Assembly: GCA_001600695.1 (NCBI GenBank)
Contig: BCKQ01000024.1
Span: 55,793-119,792, forward strand
Length of the DNA: 64,000 bases
Reading direction: 5' to 3'
Source of the DNA: Ascoidea asiatica
Lineage: Eukaryota > Ascomycota > Saccharomycetes > Ascoideales > Ascoideaceae
Below the pieces are notes generated by a model. The model saw nothing but the letters and a program-made list of their open reading frames with translations, had not been told where the DNA came from and did not search any database. The translations under genes were made by a program, and so were the position numbers. Shown here piece after piece: positions 10,601 to 19,480 of this stretch (position 1 is the stretch's first letter; each line of letters opens with the position of its first letter).

Positions 10601-11996
10601 TTTTAGTAGGTATTTGAGTATGTTGTTGTTGTTGTTGTTGCTGAAAGGATAATTGTTTTTTGAGATCAAGAACATTTAATTCAAGTAAAGAAATTTTTTG
10701 ATAAGAAGATTGAATTTCTAATTTTAATCTATTAAATTCTTTTTCATACATTTCAGCATTTTCACTTGCTTGATCTTCTAAAGCAGCAATGGCATCTCTT
10801 AGTTCATTTCTTTGTAATTCAGCTTGTTGTTTAGTTTTTTGTAATTTAATTTCTCTTTGAGCAATTTCAATTTCAGCATTATCTAATTTTGGTTTAATTT
10901 CATTTAATTGATTTGATAAATCATTAATTAAATTAATTTTTGAATCTAAACTTAATTTTAAATCATTTAATTGATTTGATAAGATTAATTTTTCATGTTC
11001 AATATTTAATTTTTCTGAAGTTAATAATCTTAATTGATTTTCAATTTCTGGATTAATAGATTTAGATATTTGATTAGATTGAGGTTGAACTTTTAATGAT
11101 GATAATCTTTTATTAATTATATTTAAAGATTGACGAGGTAAATTAGAAGAAGGATGAGAAGTATGCGAAGGTGTTGAAAGAGATATAGATCTTTTAATAT
11201 CATTAGGATCTTTATTAAAGTCTCTGTTGGAATTTGAGATAGAATCATTATTAAAATCTTTATTAGAATCTTTATTAGGAGTTATATTAGAAGTTGATCT
11301 TGAATTTAATCTTGAATTTGATCTTGAGTTCGACCTTGAGTTGGATCTTGAGTTGGATCTTGAATCTGATCTTGAAGAAATTTTGGATTTTTGATAATCA
11401 CTGAATCGTTGATTTGGATTAATTGAAGAAGGTAAATTTGAATTTAAATTGGAATTTGAATTTGAAGATAAAAAAGTAGCAGAATTATGAGATTTTTTTA
11501 GAAAATTATTATTTGAAGTATCAGATTGTAATAAATTTTTTGATTTAGTTGAAGGAGCTAAACTTGATTGAGCTCTAAGAAGTTTGTGCCGATTAAAAGA
11601 ATCAATATTATTCAAATTTTTATTTAAAGATTGATTATTAATTGATAAAAGTTTTTCATATGATATAAATAAACCAGTATTTGGTCTTGAAACATTAAAA
11701 TATTTAATATTTTGAAAATCACCATTATTTTTACCAAGGGCATTGATTAATTCAACACCTGCAAAAATTCCAGGTTTATTTGTAACTTGACCAATAAATC
11801 TAAGATAACCAAGTTTATTATTTGGTAAAGTTACTTTAGAACCAATTTCTAAAGATTGATTAATAACCTCATGGTTATTATTACTATTATTGTTGTTATT
11901 ATTATTATCAATATTATTGTTGTTTTTTATATTTTTATTTGAATTGGAAGTTGTATTATTTGATCTTAAATAAGAATTACGAGAACTTAAATGCAT
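7659..11996 (-). CDS. BIK1: CLIP-170-like microtubule plus-end protein (long Bik1 homologue)
   Basis: This 1,445-residue protein has the architecture of a CLIP-170 family microtubule plus-end tracker. Residues 50-118 form one CAP-Gly domain. Its signature appears as GKNNG rather than the usual GKNDG, at residues 88-92. Residues 120-330 are basic, Ser/Arg/Asn-rich and contain a tandem Arg-Ser-Asn-Ser array, as in the basic Ser-rich microtubule-binding regions of CLIPs. Residues 330-1290 are mostly heptad-like Leu/Glu/Lys coiled coil with breaks. A second Ser/Arg-rich patch follows. The tail has one CCHC zinc knuckle (C1425, C1428, H1433, C1438) and ends ENDLF, close to an acidic-aromatic CLIP tail. 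S. cerevisiae Bik1 has about 440 residues, so this copy is over three times longer and nearer animal CLIP-170 in plan. The family is certain; one-to-one orthology is inferred. Confidence 0.85.
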   Translation of the reverse strand: MHLSSRNSYLRSNNTTSNSNKNIKNNNNIDNNNNNNNSNNNHEVINQSLEIGSKVTLPNNKLGYLRFIGQVTNKPGIFAGVELINALGKNNGDFQNIKYFNVSRPNTGLFISYEKLLSINNQSLNKNLNNIDSFNRHKLLRAQSSLAPSTKSKNLLQSDTSNNNFLKKSHNSATFLSSNSNSNLNSNLPSSINPNQRFSDYQKSKISSRSDSRSNSRSNSRSNSRSNSRLNSRSTSNITPNKDSNKDFNNDSISNSNRDFNKDPNDIKRSISLSTPSHTSHPSSNLPRQSLNIINKRLSSLKVQPQSNQISKSINPEIENQLRLLTSEKLNIEHEKLILSNQLNDLKLSLDSKINLINDLSNQLNEIKPKLDNAEIEIAQREIKLQKTKQQAELQRNELRDAIAALEDQASENAEMYEKEFNRLKLEIQSSYQKISLLELNVLDLKKQLSFQQQQQQQHTQIPTKNLISKSTSMSDLVHSDTNTNNNTTTTKNNDIINNEKYESLKKELQHKENLIADLESIVRNKEDLIKTFNVSDTSSLTPTPSLDSMINQIHNLNINHSESLASSLLETAIAGSIVSTNTNNDPNEINNNMNNNNNNSNLNNNLNLNSNNNMNNMNNNINNIQKDKMIDYLKQDLEEIKYKTTELSHQIIKKDEIIQDLSEKISVLQSKKDLNDSIDKKELELQELKIKDQRQFQTKNEELANMNRHYQDMLTSKNKEIQNLKNLLKDFEIKKQKQDDASNLHTPKSQEIIQGKITHSSPSCRTAVSGPISNSKTAPPAAFQEKKSQSEHNNTKENNIESTSEDNDDNRSISNSKSIDVLNKQIEHYQVILNTKNEDLTHLRSKLQSIDRLKTELETLKTENVMLNNKNSEIETLKKEIILLQDEKRLLQGKKPPTTPDLRLPANSNPQFKGNSPSLSFPRSSAPKSPVPVLPEINANSKKIKTLEDTLLTREKEITKLLSENAALRHKDTEIEEMKQQISFIEGLNDRIESLKAEKDLLSSKQREVLTEFDDLRYRHVEVENLLCEKNKEIDSLKSELEQLKLHNQQEKNLLKTQEEEKNQLKIQNKALQEKIGSNDNEINSLKKQLGESVARLEDSKKQIEVARDEASKIALKEVDSLKDDIEDSKLAVEEKELEIDLLKEEIVGLNSKLKEKEEELSISITRNNSPSPTPIKHRDIYSPVDDIHPKVELLAPPIVTPKHSVDETAYNEKKRINDMERLIENLRSEIDQLKDDISNRPTIEEFEDLQNDLDLIEQLRFEENQQKSLEIEMLKSRLNSKSHRQSFRSFSPVRNSSRRNSGSPRFHNSPPLLTSPKNRNSDRFDSQSSFSPESFMMRSPNRASMSLISNGVNGSADNINSDDLTTPNSYMRKPLAKNDSKTPDNKADAQSDHESTPQVVNGKLEVYVPNTPTDPSAGRKKWCGFCDREGHDSFECPYENDLF

Positions 11997-12917
11997 TTTA
12001 TAAATAATGATTATTGATATATAATAATTGTTTTAAAGAATATAATTTATGATTAAATGTTAAGAATTGAATAAGATAATAACTTTATGATTATTTATTC
12101 TGGAATATTATTGATTAATTATTAAAAAAGGAGAATTGCAAATAAGACTTGAATTATTGATATATAAATGATAAATAAAGTAAATTACTTGTAGTCCCAC
12201 TGAATAAAAAGTATTTAATACCAACTTTACCAGTACAGTCCAGTGGTCTTTATTGAATATTTCAAGATGGGAACGTTATTGAAGGAAGTGGCGGTGGTGA
12301 TGGAGAAGCTGCTGCTGGAGCTGCTTTTACTGCACAGTGCTTCTGTTCTGGTGCTGACAGAAATGGATTCTTCGCATTTTTGCATTCCTCGCATTCCTCG
12401 CATTCTTCGCATTCTTCGCATTCTTTTCCCTCAAAACTCATTCTTTAATACTGACAGACCCACAGAGATGGTTCCTTTGTAGCTACCGTGTCTGAACGCA
12501 GAATCAATATTAGTTGCATTTAGTCACGTAGAAGCCAACGCACTTTCACACGCACTTTTGACAACCCAATAGCCTACTGTAACAACGGATTTTGTTTCCG
12601 TTTTTGTTTTCCGCATTTTTTATTTTTTTTCTCAAAGATGTTCTAAATTATGGATTTTTAGGCTAAATACATAAACTTATTTTCAAAATGCCAGTCTGAT
12701 CGTACCTGCATAATTTGGAAATCAGTATAAGAGATCTCGTGAAAGACAGAAGCTTACTACCAGCATCCTTTTGAGAGTCTGCTTAAGAAGTTTTAGATTG
12801 AGTTAAAAAAAAAAAAAAAAAAATTTAATAAAAATCATTTAAATAAAATTTTATAGTATATACACAGTTTATACACAGCCGTTAATAATTTTAACTTATC
12901 TAATATCAAATAGATTC
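11997..12917. promoter_or_regulatory. BIK1 promoter gap with GC-rich island and 9-bp repeat array
   Basis: This gap holds the BIK1 promoter and the 3' flank of IRC3. About 12190-12600 is GC-rich relative to its surroundings and contains a tandem array (12365-12426, separate entry), GTCACGTA at 12523-12530 and CCAGTGGTCTTT near 12240. After about 12600 the DNA returns to A/T runs, including 19 consecutive A at 12805-12823. Small ORFs over the array, in both orientations, translate to simple repeats and are not genes. Confidence 0.45.
12365..12426. repeat. 9-bp tandem array, unit GCATTCYTC
   Basis: Five consecutive 9-bp units run from 12382 to 12426: GCATTCCTC twice, GCATTCTTC twice, and GCATTCTTT. 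Two degenerate units precede them at 12365-12381. Every intact unit carries CATTCY, which equals the known Tec1 binding consensus of S. cerevisiae. Whether a Tec1-like factor acts here is inference. The array lies about 370-430 bp upstream of the BIK1 start. Confidence 0.8.
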
Positions 12918-15692
12918 CTAAAGATCATCGCTAATCATTGGCCCAACTTTTACTTCAAGGCTTCTAGATTCTACTTTTGTTTTTTTATTTTCTTTCACTT
13001 TTATGGTAAGTTTTTCCTCAACACTTTCTTTTTTAAGTCCTAACCTTTTTTTAATAATTGTTTTTAACAATCCAACCCCTGAAACAATTTTGCTAAATAT
13101 AATATCTGCACAAAGTCCTTTATTTAAACTTCTAATTATTTTATTAGAAACGTCAATTCGGAAGTCTTCAATGTTTCTTTCTCCATTATTTTCATATGTA
13201 GATTGAATAAACACATCAGAAAAATAAATTTTATGAATTAGATTTTCTAAATATTCTTTTTGTCTTGGACTTGCTTCTCTTGATCTCCATTCACTTCTTT
13301 TTTCAATTAAAGATGGTGAAACTTTCAAATCTCTATTAACGTAAGATTCAACATCTCTTAAAATTTTGGATAAATTATTATTTTTATCAATCAAATTTTT
13401 TTTAGCATATGCATATTTATATCTCCTACTATTCTGATAATATAAATATGTTTCAAAATATCCATTTTTTTTGGTATTTTGATTTCCATCATTTTCTTCA
13501 GTGATTTTATGAATACTTTTATTATTTTGCCCCTTTTCATTTGTATTTCTATTTCCATTTCCATTTTCATTTATATGTAAAGCTTCAACCATTAACTTAT
13601 TATATATATTAATCTCTTCATTTTTATCATTCGTGGAATCAAATGTTCGAGTTATTTTAATGTATCCACATCCTTTTAAATCTAATGCCCAAGCATTTTT
13701 TGCAGTTTTAATCCAATTTAATCTCTGTCTTAAAAATTTTATTTCATCCCTAACATCTTCACCTTTTTTATTTCCATTATATAATCCGTCTATATTCTCA
13801 ATATTAACAATATAATCACCTAAACTTGAATATGTTTTAAATACAACTTGATCTAGTTCTCTGTTTTTCTTTCTATCCCGAATTTTATTCTCATTATCAT
13901 TCTCATCAGACCAATTTGCATTTCTTAATCTTTCAATTCTTTCTTTTTCTAGTCTTTCATTTTCAAGTTTTTCAAATTCTAGTCTTTCTTTTTCAAGTCT
14001 CTCTTTTTCAAGTCTTTCTTTTTCTTCTTGTATACTTTTGTCTTTCATTTCTACTAGTGATTGTGATTTTATATTATCTAAATTCTCTTTATCTTCGAAA
14101 TCATTTCTTTTATCAAATAAAGGATCTTCAATACCAACTAAAGTAGGAAGTGTAACTAGATCAAGTTTTCTATTTGCAGGTATAAAATTTATTATATTAC
14201 AATATTTTTTACCAGGATGTAATCTTAAACCTCTACCAACCATTTGTGCTAATAATATACTTGATTTTGTTGGTCTAATTAATAAAATACAATCAATTTG
14301 AGGAATATCTGTACCTTCAGTAAAAATATTACAATTCATTAAAACTTCAAGATCGCCATTTTTAAAACTATTTATAATTTCTTCTCTTTTTTTTTTATTT
14401 GTTTTACCAGTAACATAATCTGATTTTATATTATTTTTTTGAAATAATAAATTCAATGTCATTATATGATTAATATCAACACCAAATAAAATTGTTGATT
14501 TATAATTTTCTTGTTTTCTATAATTTAAATAAGTTTTTAAAACTAAATTATTAACTTCAGGTTTATTAACTTCAACTGATAATGCTTTTATAATATAATC
14601 ATCAGAATAAGTTTTTACATTATCTAAATTTATTTCATTAGTTGAAATTGTTTTAAATTTTGCATCAGATAACCATTTATCTTTAATCATATCATATAAA
14701 CCTCTATGATAAACAATATAATCCATAACTGAAGATAAAGATTTTCCATCATTTCTTGAAAATGTAGCAGAAAAACCAACTATTGAAACTTTTGTATTTT
14801 TATCAACTGCATTAAAATAATTTATTATAGTTCTATAAGATTTTGCAGCAGCATGATGAGCTTCATCAATAATTATTAATTTAAATAAATTTGGATCATA
14901 ATCAAAAAGCCTTTGATTAACTGAAAGTAAAGATTGTATAGAAGTTATAATTATATCATAATGATTAATATCTGGAGTGAATTTTCTTGATTTACTATCA
15001 CTTGACAAATTCATATCAATAAAAATTTTATAACCTAAAGGAGCTAAAATTCTTGAAGTTGTATTAAAAGCTTGTTGAGCTAATTCTCTTCTATGTACTA
15101 AAATTAATGTTTTCATTCTTTTTGGTTCTTCATTGGCATTTACATTTACATTAGCATTTTCATTAATATTTTTGATTTCAATTTCATTATCATTATTGTT
15201 ATTGTTATTGATTGGAGTTAATGGATTATAATGTTTAATTAAATTTGTAAAAATTACAGTTTTACCACCACCCGTAGCTAAACTTACAGCAATTCTTTTT
15301 TTACCTGAATTTAAAGCATTTAAGCAAATATCTAAACACTCTTGTTGATAATCTCTAAGTTTAAAATTAGAATGACTTAAATCACTTGATTCATTTTGAA
15401 CTATTGATAATCTATCACTAAAATCTATATCTTTTTCATTCAAATTAAGATTTACATCTTTATTAACTTGATCAAGATTCACTATAGGCTCATTTACTAT
15501 AGATTCATTGTTATTTGAAGTATCTATAGACTTAACATAATTTGAATGATTTGTAAAAGATAAATATCTTAAAATATTATAATTATTATTAATTTGAATT
15601 AGATGATTGAGATAGTTTATATTTGAAGAAATAGGAAAAGTTAATAATGATTTTTTTTTAACTTGAGTAAGGTTATTTAAAAGCCTTAACAT
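12918..15692 (-). CDS. IRC3: Irc3-like mitochondrial SF2 DNA helicase
   Basis: This is a superfamily 2 helicase of the Irc3 type, which in yeast acts in mitochondria on branched DNA and supports mtDNA maintenance. The protein has 924 residues (S. cerevisiae about 689). The first 50 residues are rich in Leu, Lys, Asn and Ser with few acidic residues, fitting a mitochondrial presequence. A Q-motif-like KLRDYQQECLD precedes Walker A, ATGGGKT (139-145). DEAH lies at 276-279, FSAT at 307-310, and motif VI QMVGRGLR at 483-490. An Asn/Glu insertion follows motif I. A charged Glu-Lys-Glu-Arg-Leu repeat, probably helical, lies around residues 550-600. The C-terminal 330 residues match the Irc3-specific extension only in general character. 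It is transcribed divergently from PTA1. Confidence 0.85.
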   Translation of the reverse strand: MLRLLNNLTQVKKKSLLTFPISSNINYLNHLIQINNNYNILRYLSFTNHSNYVKSIDTSNNNESIVNEPIVNLDQVNKDVNLNLNEKDIDFSDRLSIVQNESSDLSHSNFKLRDYQQECLDICLNALNSGKKRIAVSLATGGGKTVIFTNLIKHYNPLTPINNNNNNDNEIEIKNINENANVNVNANEEPKRMKTLILVHRRELAQQAFNTTSRILAPLGYKIFIDMNLSSDSKSRKFTPDINHYDIIITSIQSLLSVNQRLFDYDPNLFKLIIIDEAHHAAAKSYRTIINYFNAVDKNTKVSIVGFSATFSRNDGKSLSSVMDYIVYHRGLYDMIKDKWLSDAKFKTISTNEINLDNVKTYSDDYIIKALSVEVNKPEVNNLVLKTYLNYRKQENYKSTILFGVDINHIMTLNLLFQKNNIKSDYVTGKTNKKKREEIINSFKNGDLEVLMNCNIFTEGTDIPQIDCILLIRPTKSSILLAQMVGRGLRLHPGKKYCNIINFIPANRKLDLVTLPTLVGIEDPLFDKRNDFEDKENLDNIKSQSLVEMKDKSIQEEKERLEKERLEKERLEFEKLENERLEKERIERLRNANWSDENDNENKIRDRKKNRELDQVVFKTYSSLGDYIVNIENIDGLYNGNKKGEDVRDEIKFLRQRLNWIKTAKNAWALDLKGCGYIKITRTFDSTNDKNEEINIYNKLMVEALHINENGNGNRNTNEKGQNNKSIHKITEENDGNQNTKKNGYFETYLYYQNSRRYKYAYAKKNLIDKNNNLSKILRDVESYVNRDLKVSPSLIEKRSEWRSREASPRQKEYLENLIHKIYFSDVFIQSTYENNGERNIEDFRIDVSNKIIRSLNKGLCADIIFSKIVSGVGLLKTIIKKRLGLKKESVEEKLTIKVKENKKTKVESRSLEVKVGPMISDDL

Positions 15693-15942
15693 ATCTTATT
15701 ATCTTTGTTATTTGATCAATCTCAATTTCAATTACAGAATACGAAATTAAACAGCTTTTATCAAAGTTTTCTCCAGTTATATACATAAAATTAAAATTAA
15801 ATAGTAGTTGAATCTTAATTCTAATATTGATTACACTTAATTCATTAACCTTTCCATTTTTTACATAGCACAATAGATCAAAATAAGTTAGCAGTAGATA
15901 TGAAATCGAATTTGCACGGAAAAGAAAATTCCATTAAAAACG

Positions 15943-16058
15943 AGCAGTCCCACATTAATGGTCTTATCTAAGAGGAAACCCATAATTATGGTCTCAAAGT
16001 AAGCATCCGTAATATTGGTCTCACATAAAAAGACCCAGACTTATGGTCTCTAAATTAG
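15943..16058. repeat. Four degenerate ~28-bp tandem units around TTATGGTCTC
   Basis: The word GGTCT(C/T) recurs with starts at 15960, 15990, 16017 and 16045, spacings of 30, 27 and 28 bp. Flanks are shared loosely: a C/A-rich block and TAAT/TTAT before it, and an A-rich block ending in TAAG or TTAG after it. The copies differ enough that this is either an old duplication or a cluster of related protein-binding sites. It lies between the divergent IRC3 and PTA1 starts. Confidence 0.6.
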
Positions 16059-16106
16059 CCACATAACCGGCCTTGTAAATTGTGGCGGTGCATATATTTT
16101 TACCTT

Positions 16107-16114
16107 TCACGTGA
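16107..16114. promoter_or_regulatory. TCACGTGA palindrome (Cbf1-type E-box)
   Basis: This is a perfect 8-bp palindrome matching the RTCACRTG consensus of yeast Cbf1, between IRC3 and PTA1 and about 480 bp from the PTA1 start. Binding is inferred from the motif only. Confidence 0.5.
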
Positions 16115-16589
16115 CTCTTTTTGTAACAACACCGCGAACAAATTGTTATTTTAAGATGAAAACACACAAAATACAGTAAAGTAATAATATTAAAAGAGAA
16201 AAAATAAAGCATTGAGAATTGAAATGAAGTAAATTGAATAAAGCATATTATTATCAAATAAAGGATACAAGGAGGCATATTGTAGATATTGAACAATTAT
16301 TGAAATTCTGCCAGAAAGGAAATAACAGCAGTAGAATTATTGGCACCAATAGTGTTAAACTTTATTGATTCATTAACATAGTCGTTTATCTCACTGATAT
16401 CTCTGGGTTTATTTACTCAAATTACTCAAACTATTTTCACTTTATTTTCATTCGAGTTTATTATTTTTCAAGCTTTAGTTAAATTTAATTATACTTCACT
16501 AATTCAAGAACGAGATCAAAGAAAGATACCTTGTTGTTTTTAAGATATTATCAAATTCAATACCTTCTATATAAACTTTTTTTTCTAAA

Positions 16590-19451
16590 ATGTCCTCCAA
16601 TCAGAATGAGGCTGTAGTAGAAGATCCATTAATTTCTCTTGAAAAGGCTAAAGAATTAGCCTTTAATAATCCATCGGTTTTACCTGAGATTATAAAAACA
16701 ATTTGTACTTTATTATCAACAACAAATGATCAAAAAATTAAATTTTGGTCTGTTGATTTTATTAATTTAATTATATCTGATAATGATAATAAATTAAATT
16801 TATCTTTTGAATTAAAAAAAAGTTTTTCAATTATAATTTTAGATTCTTTAGTTACTTTAATTCCATTCATAAATGATTTTAATAATTTTTATTTAAATTT
16901 AGATATCAATAATGATAATGATAAGGAAATCGATAATAATATTAAGAATAATGATATTGGTAATCAAATTATTTGTATTCAACATTTAGTTAAAATTATA
17001 ACTAATATTTATGAAATTATATTATTTTATTTAATTAATGATACCCCAAATAAATCAATTTATTCAAATTTATCAGATTTTAAATCTTCAATATTAAATT
17101 TGAAAGATAATTCAAATTCAAATTTTCCATTATCAATAAAAGTTTACTTATTTAAATTTATTTATAAAATTATAAAATCTCAATCAAATGCTCCACCAAA
17201 AGATCCAAGAAAAAGGAAAATTGTAAATAATAATAATATAGATATTTCAACAACTTTAATATCTAAAAATCATTTATTTTTAAAAATTGATCTTTTACAT
17301 GCTGAATCTCAAGGTTATTTAGATTTTTTATTAAATTTAATTAATGATAATCAAACTTTATTATCAAATTCAATTTTTAATTCAATTATTTATATTTTAT
17401 TAAAATTAATTAAAGAAAGGCCTTCTTTAATTAATAAAATTTTAAATAATTTAGTTCTATTTGATACAAATAAAAAATTACCAAGTCCAATTTTATTAAA
17501 TCAAATTTTAATTTCAATCAATAAAAATGATATCAATCCATTAAATTCTTTACCTTTTATAAAATTTAAATTAGAAAAAAGATTTTCAAATAGAATTTTT
17601 AAAAATTTTATTTCAAATTTATTTAAATCTAAAATTTTACCAGATCCTCAAATTGCTTTAAAATTAATTAATGGTAAAAATAATATGATTAATAATAATG
17701 ATAATTTAGCTTTAAGTAATTTGAATTTAAATGATTCTGAAATTTTAAATAATTTATCCGTAAAATTCAATAAAATTTTTTTAAATTTGAATACAAAATT
17801 CGATGAACAAAAAAAGAAAAAATTTACTCAATTAACTCAAGAAGATAAAGATTTTATTAGTTTTATCAAATCCGAATTCAAAAATTCAATAATTGATAAT
17901 GGTAATATGAATACTATAAATAATAATAATTCTATAATTAATAATGATAATAATAATATACTCAATGAAAAAAATAATATAAATTTAAACTTATCTCATG
18001 ATCAAATATATAATGATTTTAATAAAGTAAATAAAAAAAGAAAATTTAATAATGATTTAAATAATCAACTTTCAAAATATTATTCTTCACAAGTTTCAGT
18101 TGATTTACCAAATAATGAAAATTCTTTAAAATCTTTATTTAATTTATTACCACCAAATGATGAATTAAATAAAATTGATGTTTCATTATTAAATCAAAAT
18201 AATAATGATTTATTAATTAATTTAATTTTAGTTTCTCTTGGTAAAGTTAGTAATGAAAAATTAACAACAGGTTTAAATGTTATATCAGAAAGATATAAAT
18301 CTGTTCATGAAAATAATGCTAATCATGATTTTAAAAGAATTAATTTAAGTAATAATAATAATAACCCACTTCAAAGTGGGAATGTTAATAATATTATGAA
18401 TAAAAATTTGAATGTGAATAACAATTTGAATAATAATAATATTTCTAATACCAGTAATAACAATAATAACAATAACAATAATAATAAAAATGATAATAAT
18501 GATAATAATATAAAAAGTAATGATCCAAGGCAACAAAAGCTGATGAATAGATTTCCAAGTTATAATGAAGGTGAATTTGGTAATAATTATATGTCAGAAA
18601 TTCCGTATGTATTACCTTTACCAAAGATTTTTACTTTTGAAGAAAAAAAAAATCAAATAAATTTAATTATTGAAAATTTCCTCAAGTTAGCTAGTATAGA
18701 TCAATCAAAAATTACATCAATGATTTCTAATTTAAATTCAAATTCTAATTTAAATTCAAATTCAGAAATATTAGATATTAAATCAAATAATACACAAATT
18801 AAAATTCAAAAAGTAGCAATTCCTGAATGGAAAAAAAATTCATGGTTATTATTATTAACTAGATTAGCAACTAGAGGAATTAATTCAAAATTCAATGAAG
18901 ATAATGAAACTAATATTAATAATGAAGATATTAATGAAGAAAATGAAGAATTAAGTGATCTTATACGTGAATCATTATTTAATTATTTTCTTGAAGATAT
19001 TCATGATAGAATGGATATTGTTATTGAATGGTTAAATGAAGAATGGTATGCAGAATATGTTAAAAATGAGAATAAATTAATAAAAGAAAAACCGGAATTA
19101 AAAAATGAGAATTTAATTGAAATTGTTAAAACACCAAATTATTTAAAATGGACATTAAAAATTTTAGAATCAATTATAACATTTTTAGAATTAAAAGATC
19201 GTAAAATATTTATTAGATTATTTTCAGATTTATCATTTTTAAATAAAGAAGTTATAATGAAATTAAAACCATTATGTTTAGATCCATTAAGATTTATTTT
19301 AGGTATTCAAACAATTCAATATCTTTGTATATTTCGACCACCAGTTAAAAAATATTGTTTAGAACTTTTAAAAGAATTAAATGAAGATGAAAATAGTAGT
19401 GAAGGATTAAAAAAAGAATGTGAAAAACTTTTACAAAAACTTGATAAATAA
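16590..19451 (+). CDS. PTA1: Pta1/symplekin, scaffold of the mRNA 3'-end processing complex
   Basis: Pta1 is the symplekin-family scaffold of the cleavage and polyadenylation factor, linking the Ssu72 phosphatase and other CPF subunits. The protein has 953 residues (S. cerevisiae 785). An N-terminal HEAT-like region begins with DPLISLEKAKELAFNNPSVL. It contains the family block APPKDPRKRK (about 201-211) and a following LLHAESQGYLDFL segment. Residues about 440-650 are Asn-rich filler, including the motif NDPRQQK. The C-terminal third is conserved, ending with LKPLCLDPLRFILGIQTIQYL and FRPPVKKYCLELLKEL. The ATG at 16590 opens straight into the conserved helix. It is followed by BOL1, a neighbour that PTA1 also has in S. 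cerevisiae. Confidence 0.85.
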   Translation: MSSNQNEAVVEDPLISLEKAKELAFNNPSVLPEIIKTICTLLSTTNDQKIKFWSVDFINLIISDNDNKLNLSFELKKSFSIIILDSLVTLIPFINDFNNFYLNLDINNDNDKEIDNNIKNNDIGNQIICIQHLVKIITNIYEIILFYLINDTPNKSIYSNLSDFKSSILNLKDNSNSNFPLSIKVYLFKFIYKIIKSQSNAPPKDPRKRKIVNNNNIDISTTLISKNHLFLKIDLLHAESQGYLDFLLNLINDNQTLLSNSIFNSIIYILLKLIKERPSLINKILNNLVLFDTNKKLPSPILLNQILISINKNDINPLNSLPFIKFKLEKRFSNRIFKNFISNLFKSKILPDPQIALKLINGKNNMINNNDNLALSNLNLNDSEILNNLSVKFNKIFLNLNTKFDEQKKKKFTQLTQEDKDFISFIKSEFKNSIIDNGNMNTINNNNSIINNDNNNILNEKNNINLNLSHDQIYNDFNKVNKKRKFNNDLNNQLSKYYSSQVSVDLPNNENSLKSLFNLLPPNDELNKIDVSLLNQNNNDLLINLILVSLGKVSNEKLTTGLNVISERYKSVHENNANHDFKRINLSNNNNNPLQSGNVNNIMNKNLNVNNNLNNNNISNTSNNNNNNNNNNKNDNNDNNIKSNDPRQQKLMNRFPSYNEGEFGNNYMSEIPYVLPLPKIFTFEEKKNQINLIIENFLKLASIDQSKITSMISNLNSNSNLNSNSEILDIKSNNTQIKIQKVAIPEWKKNSWLLLLTRLATRGINSKFNEDNETNINNEDINEENEELSDLIRESLFNYFLEDIHDRMDIVIEWLNEEWYAEYVKNENKLIKEKPELKNENLIEIVKTPNYLKWTLKILESIITFLELKDRKIFIRLFSDLSFLNKEVIMKLKPLCLDPLRFILGIQTIQYLCIFRPPVKKYCLELLKELNEDENSSEGLKKECEKLLQKLDK

Positions 19452-19480
19452 AATAAAATAAAATAAAATAAAATAAAATA
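19446..19480. repeat. AAATA pentanucleotide microsatellite after PTA1
   Basis: About seven tandem AAATA units start at the PTA1 stop codon. This is a simple repeat in the 3' flank with no other visible role. Confidence 0.8.

Larger units (their letters stand above)
15693..16589. promoter_or_regulatory. Divergent IRC3/PTA1 promoter
   Basis: This region of about 900 bp drives IRC3 (minus) and PTA1 (plus). It contains a degenerate 28-30 bp tandem repeat (15943-16058, separate entry), a TCACGTGA palindrome at 16107-16114, and TTGTGGCGG near 16079. A 91-residue minus ORF covering 16021-16296 has no recognisable domain and overlaps these elements, so I treat it as chance. Confidence 0.5.
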
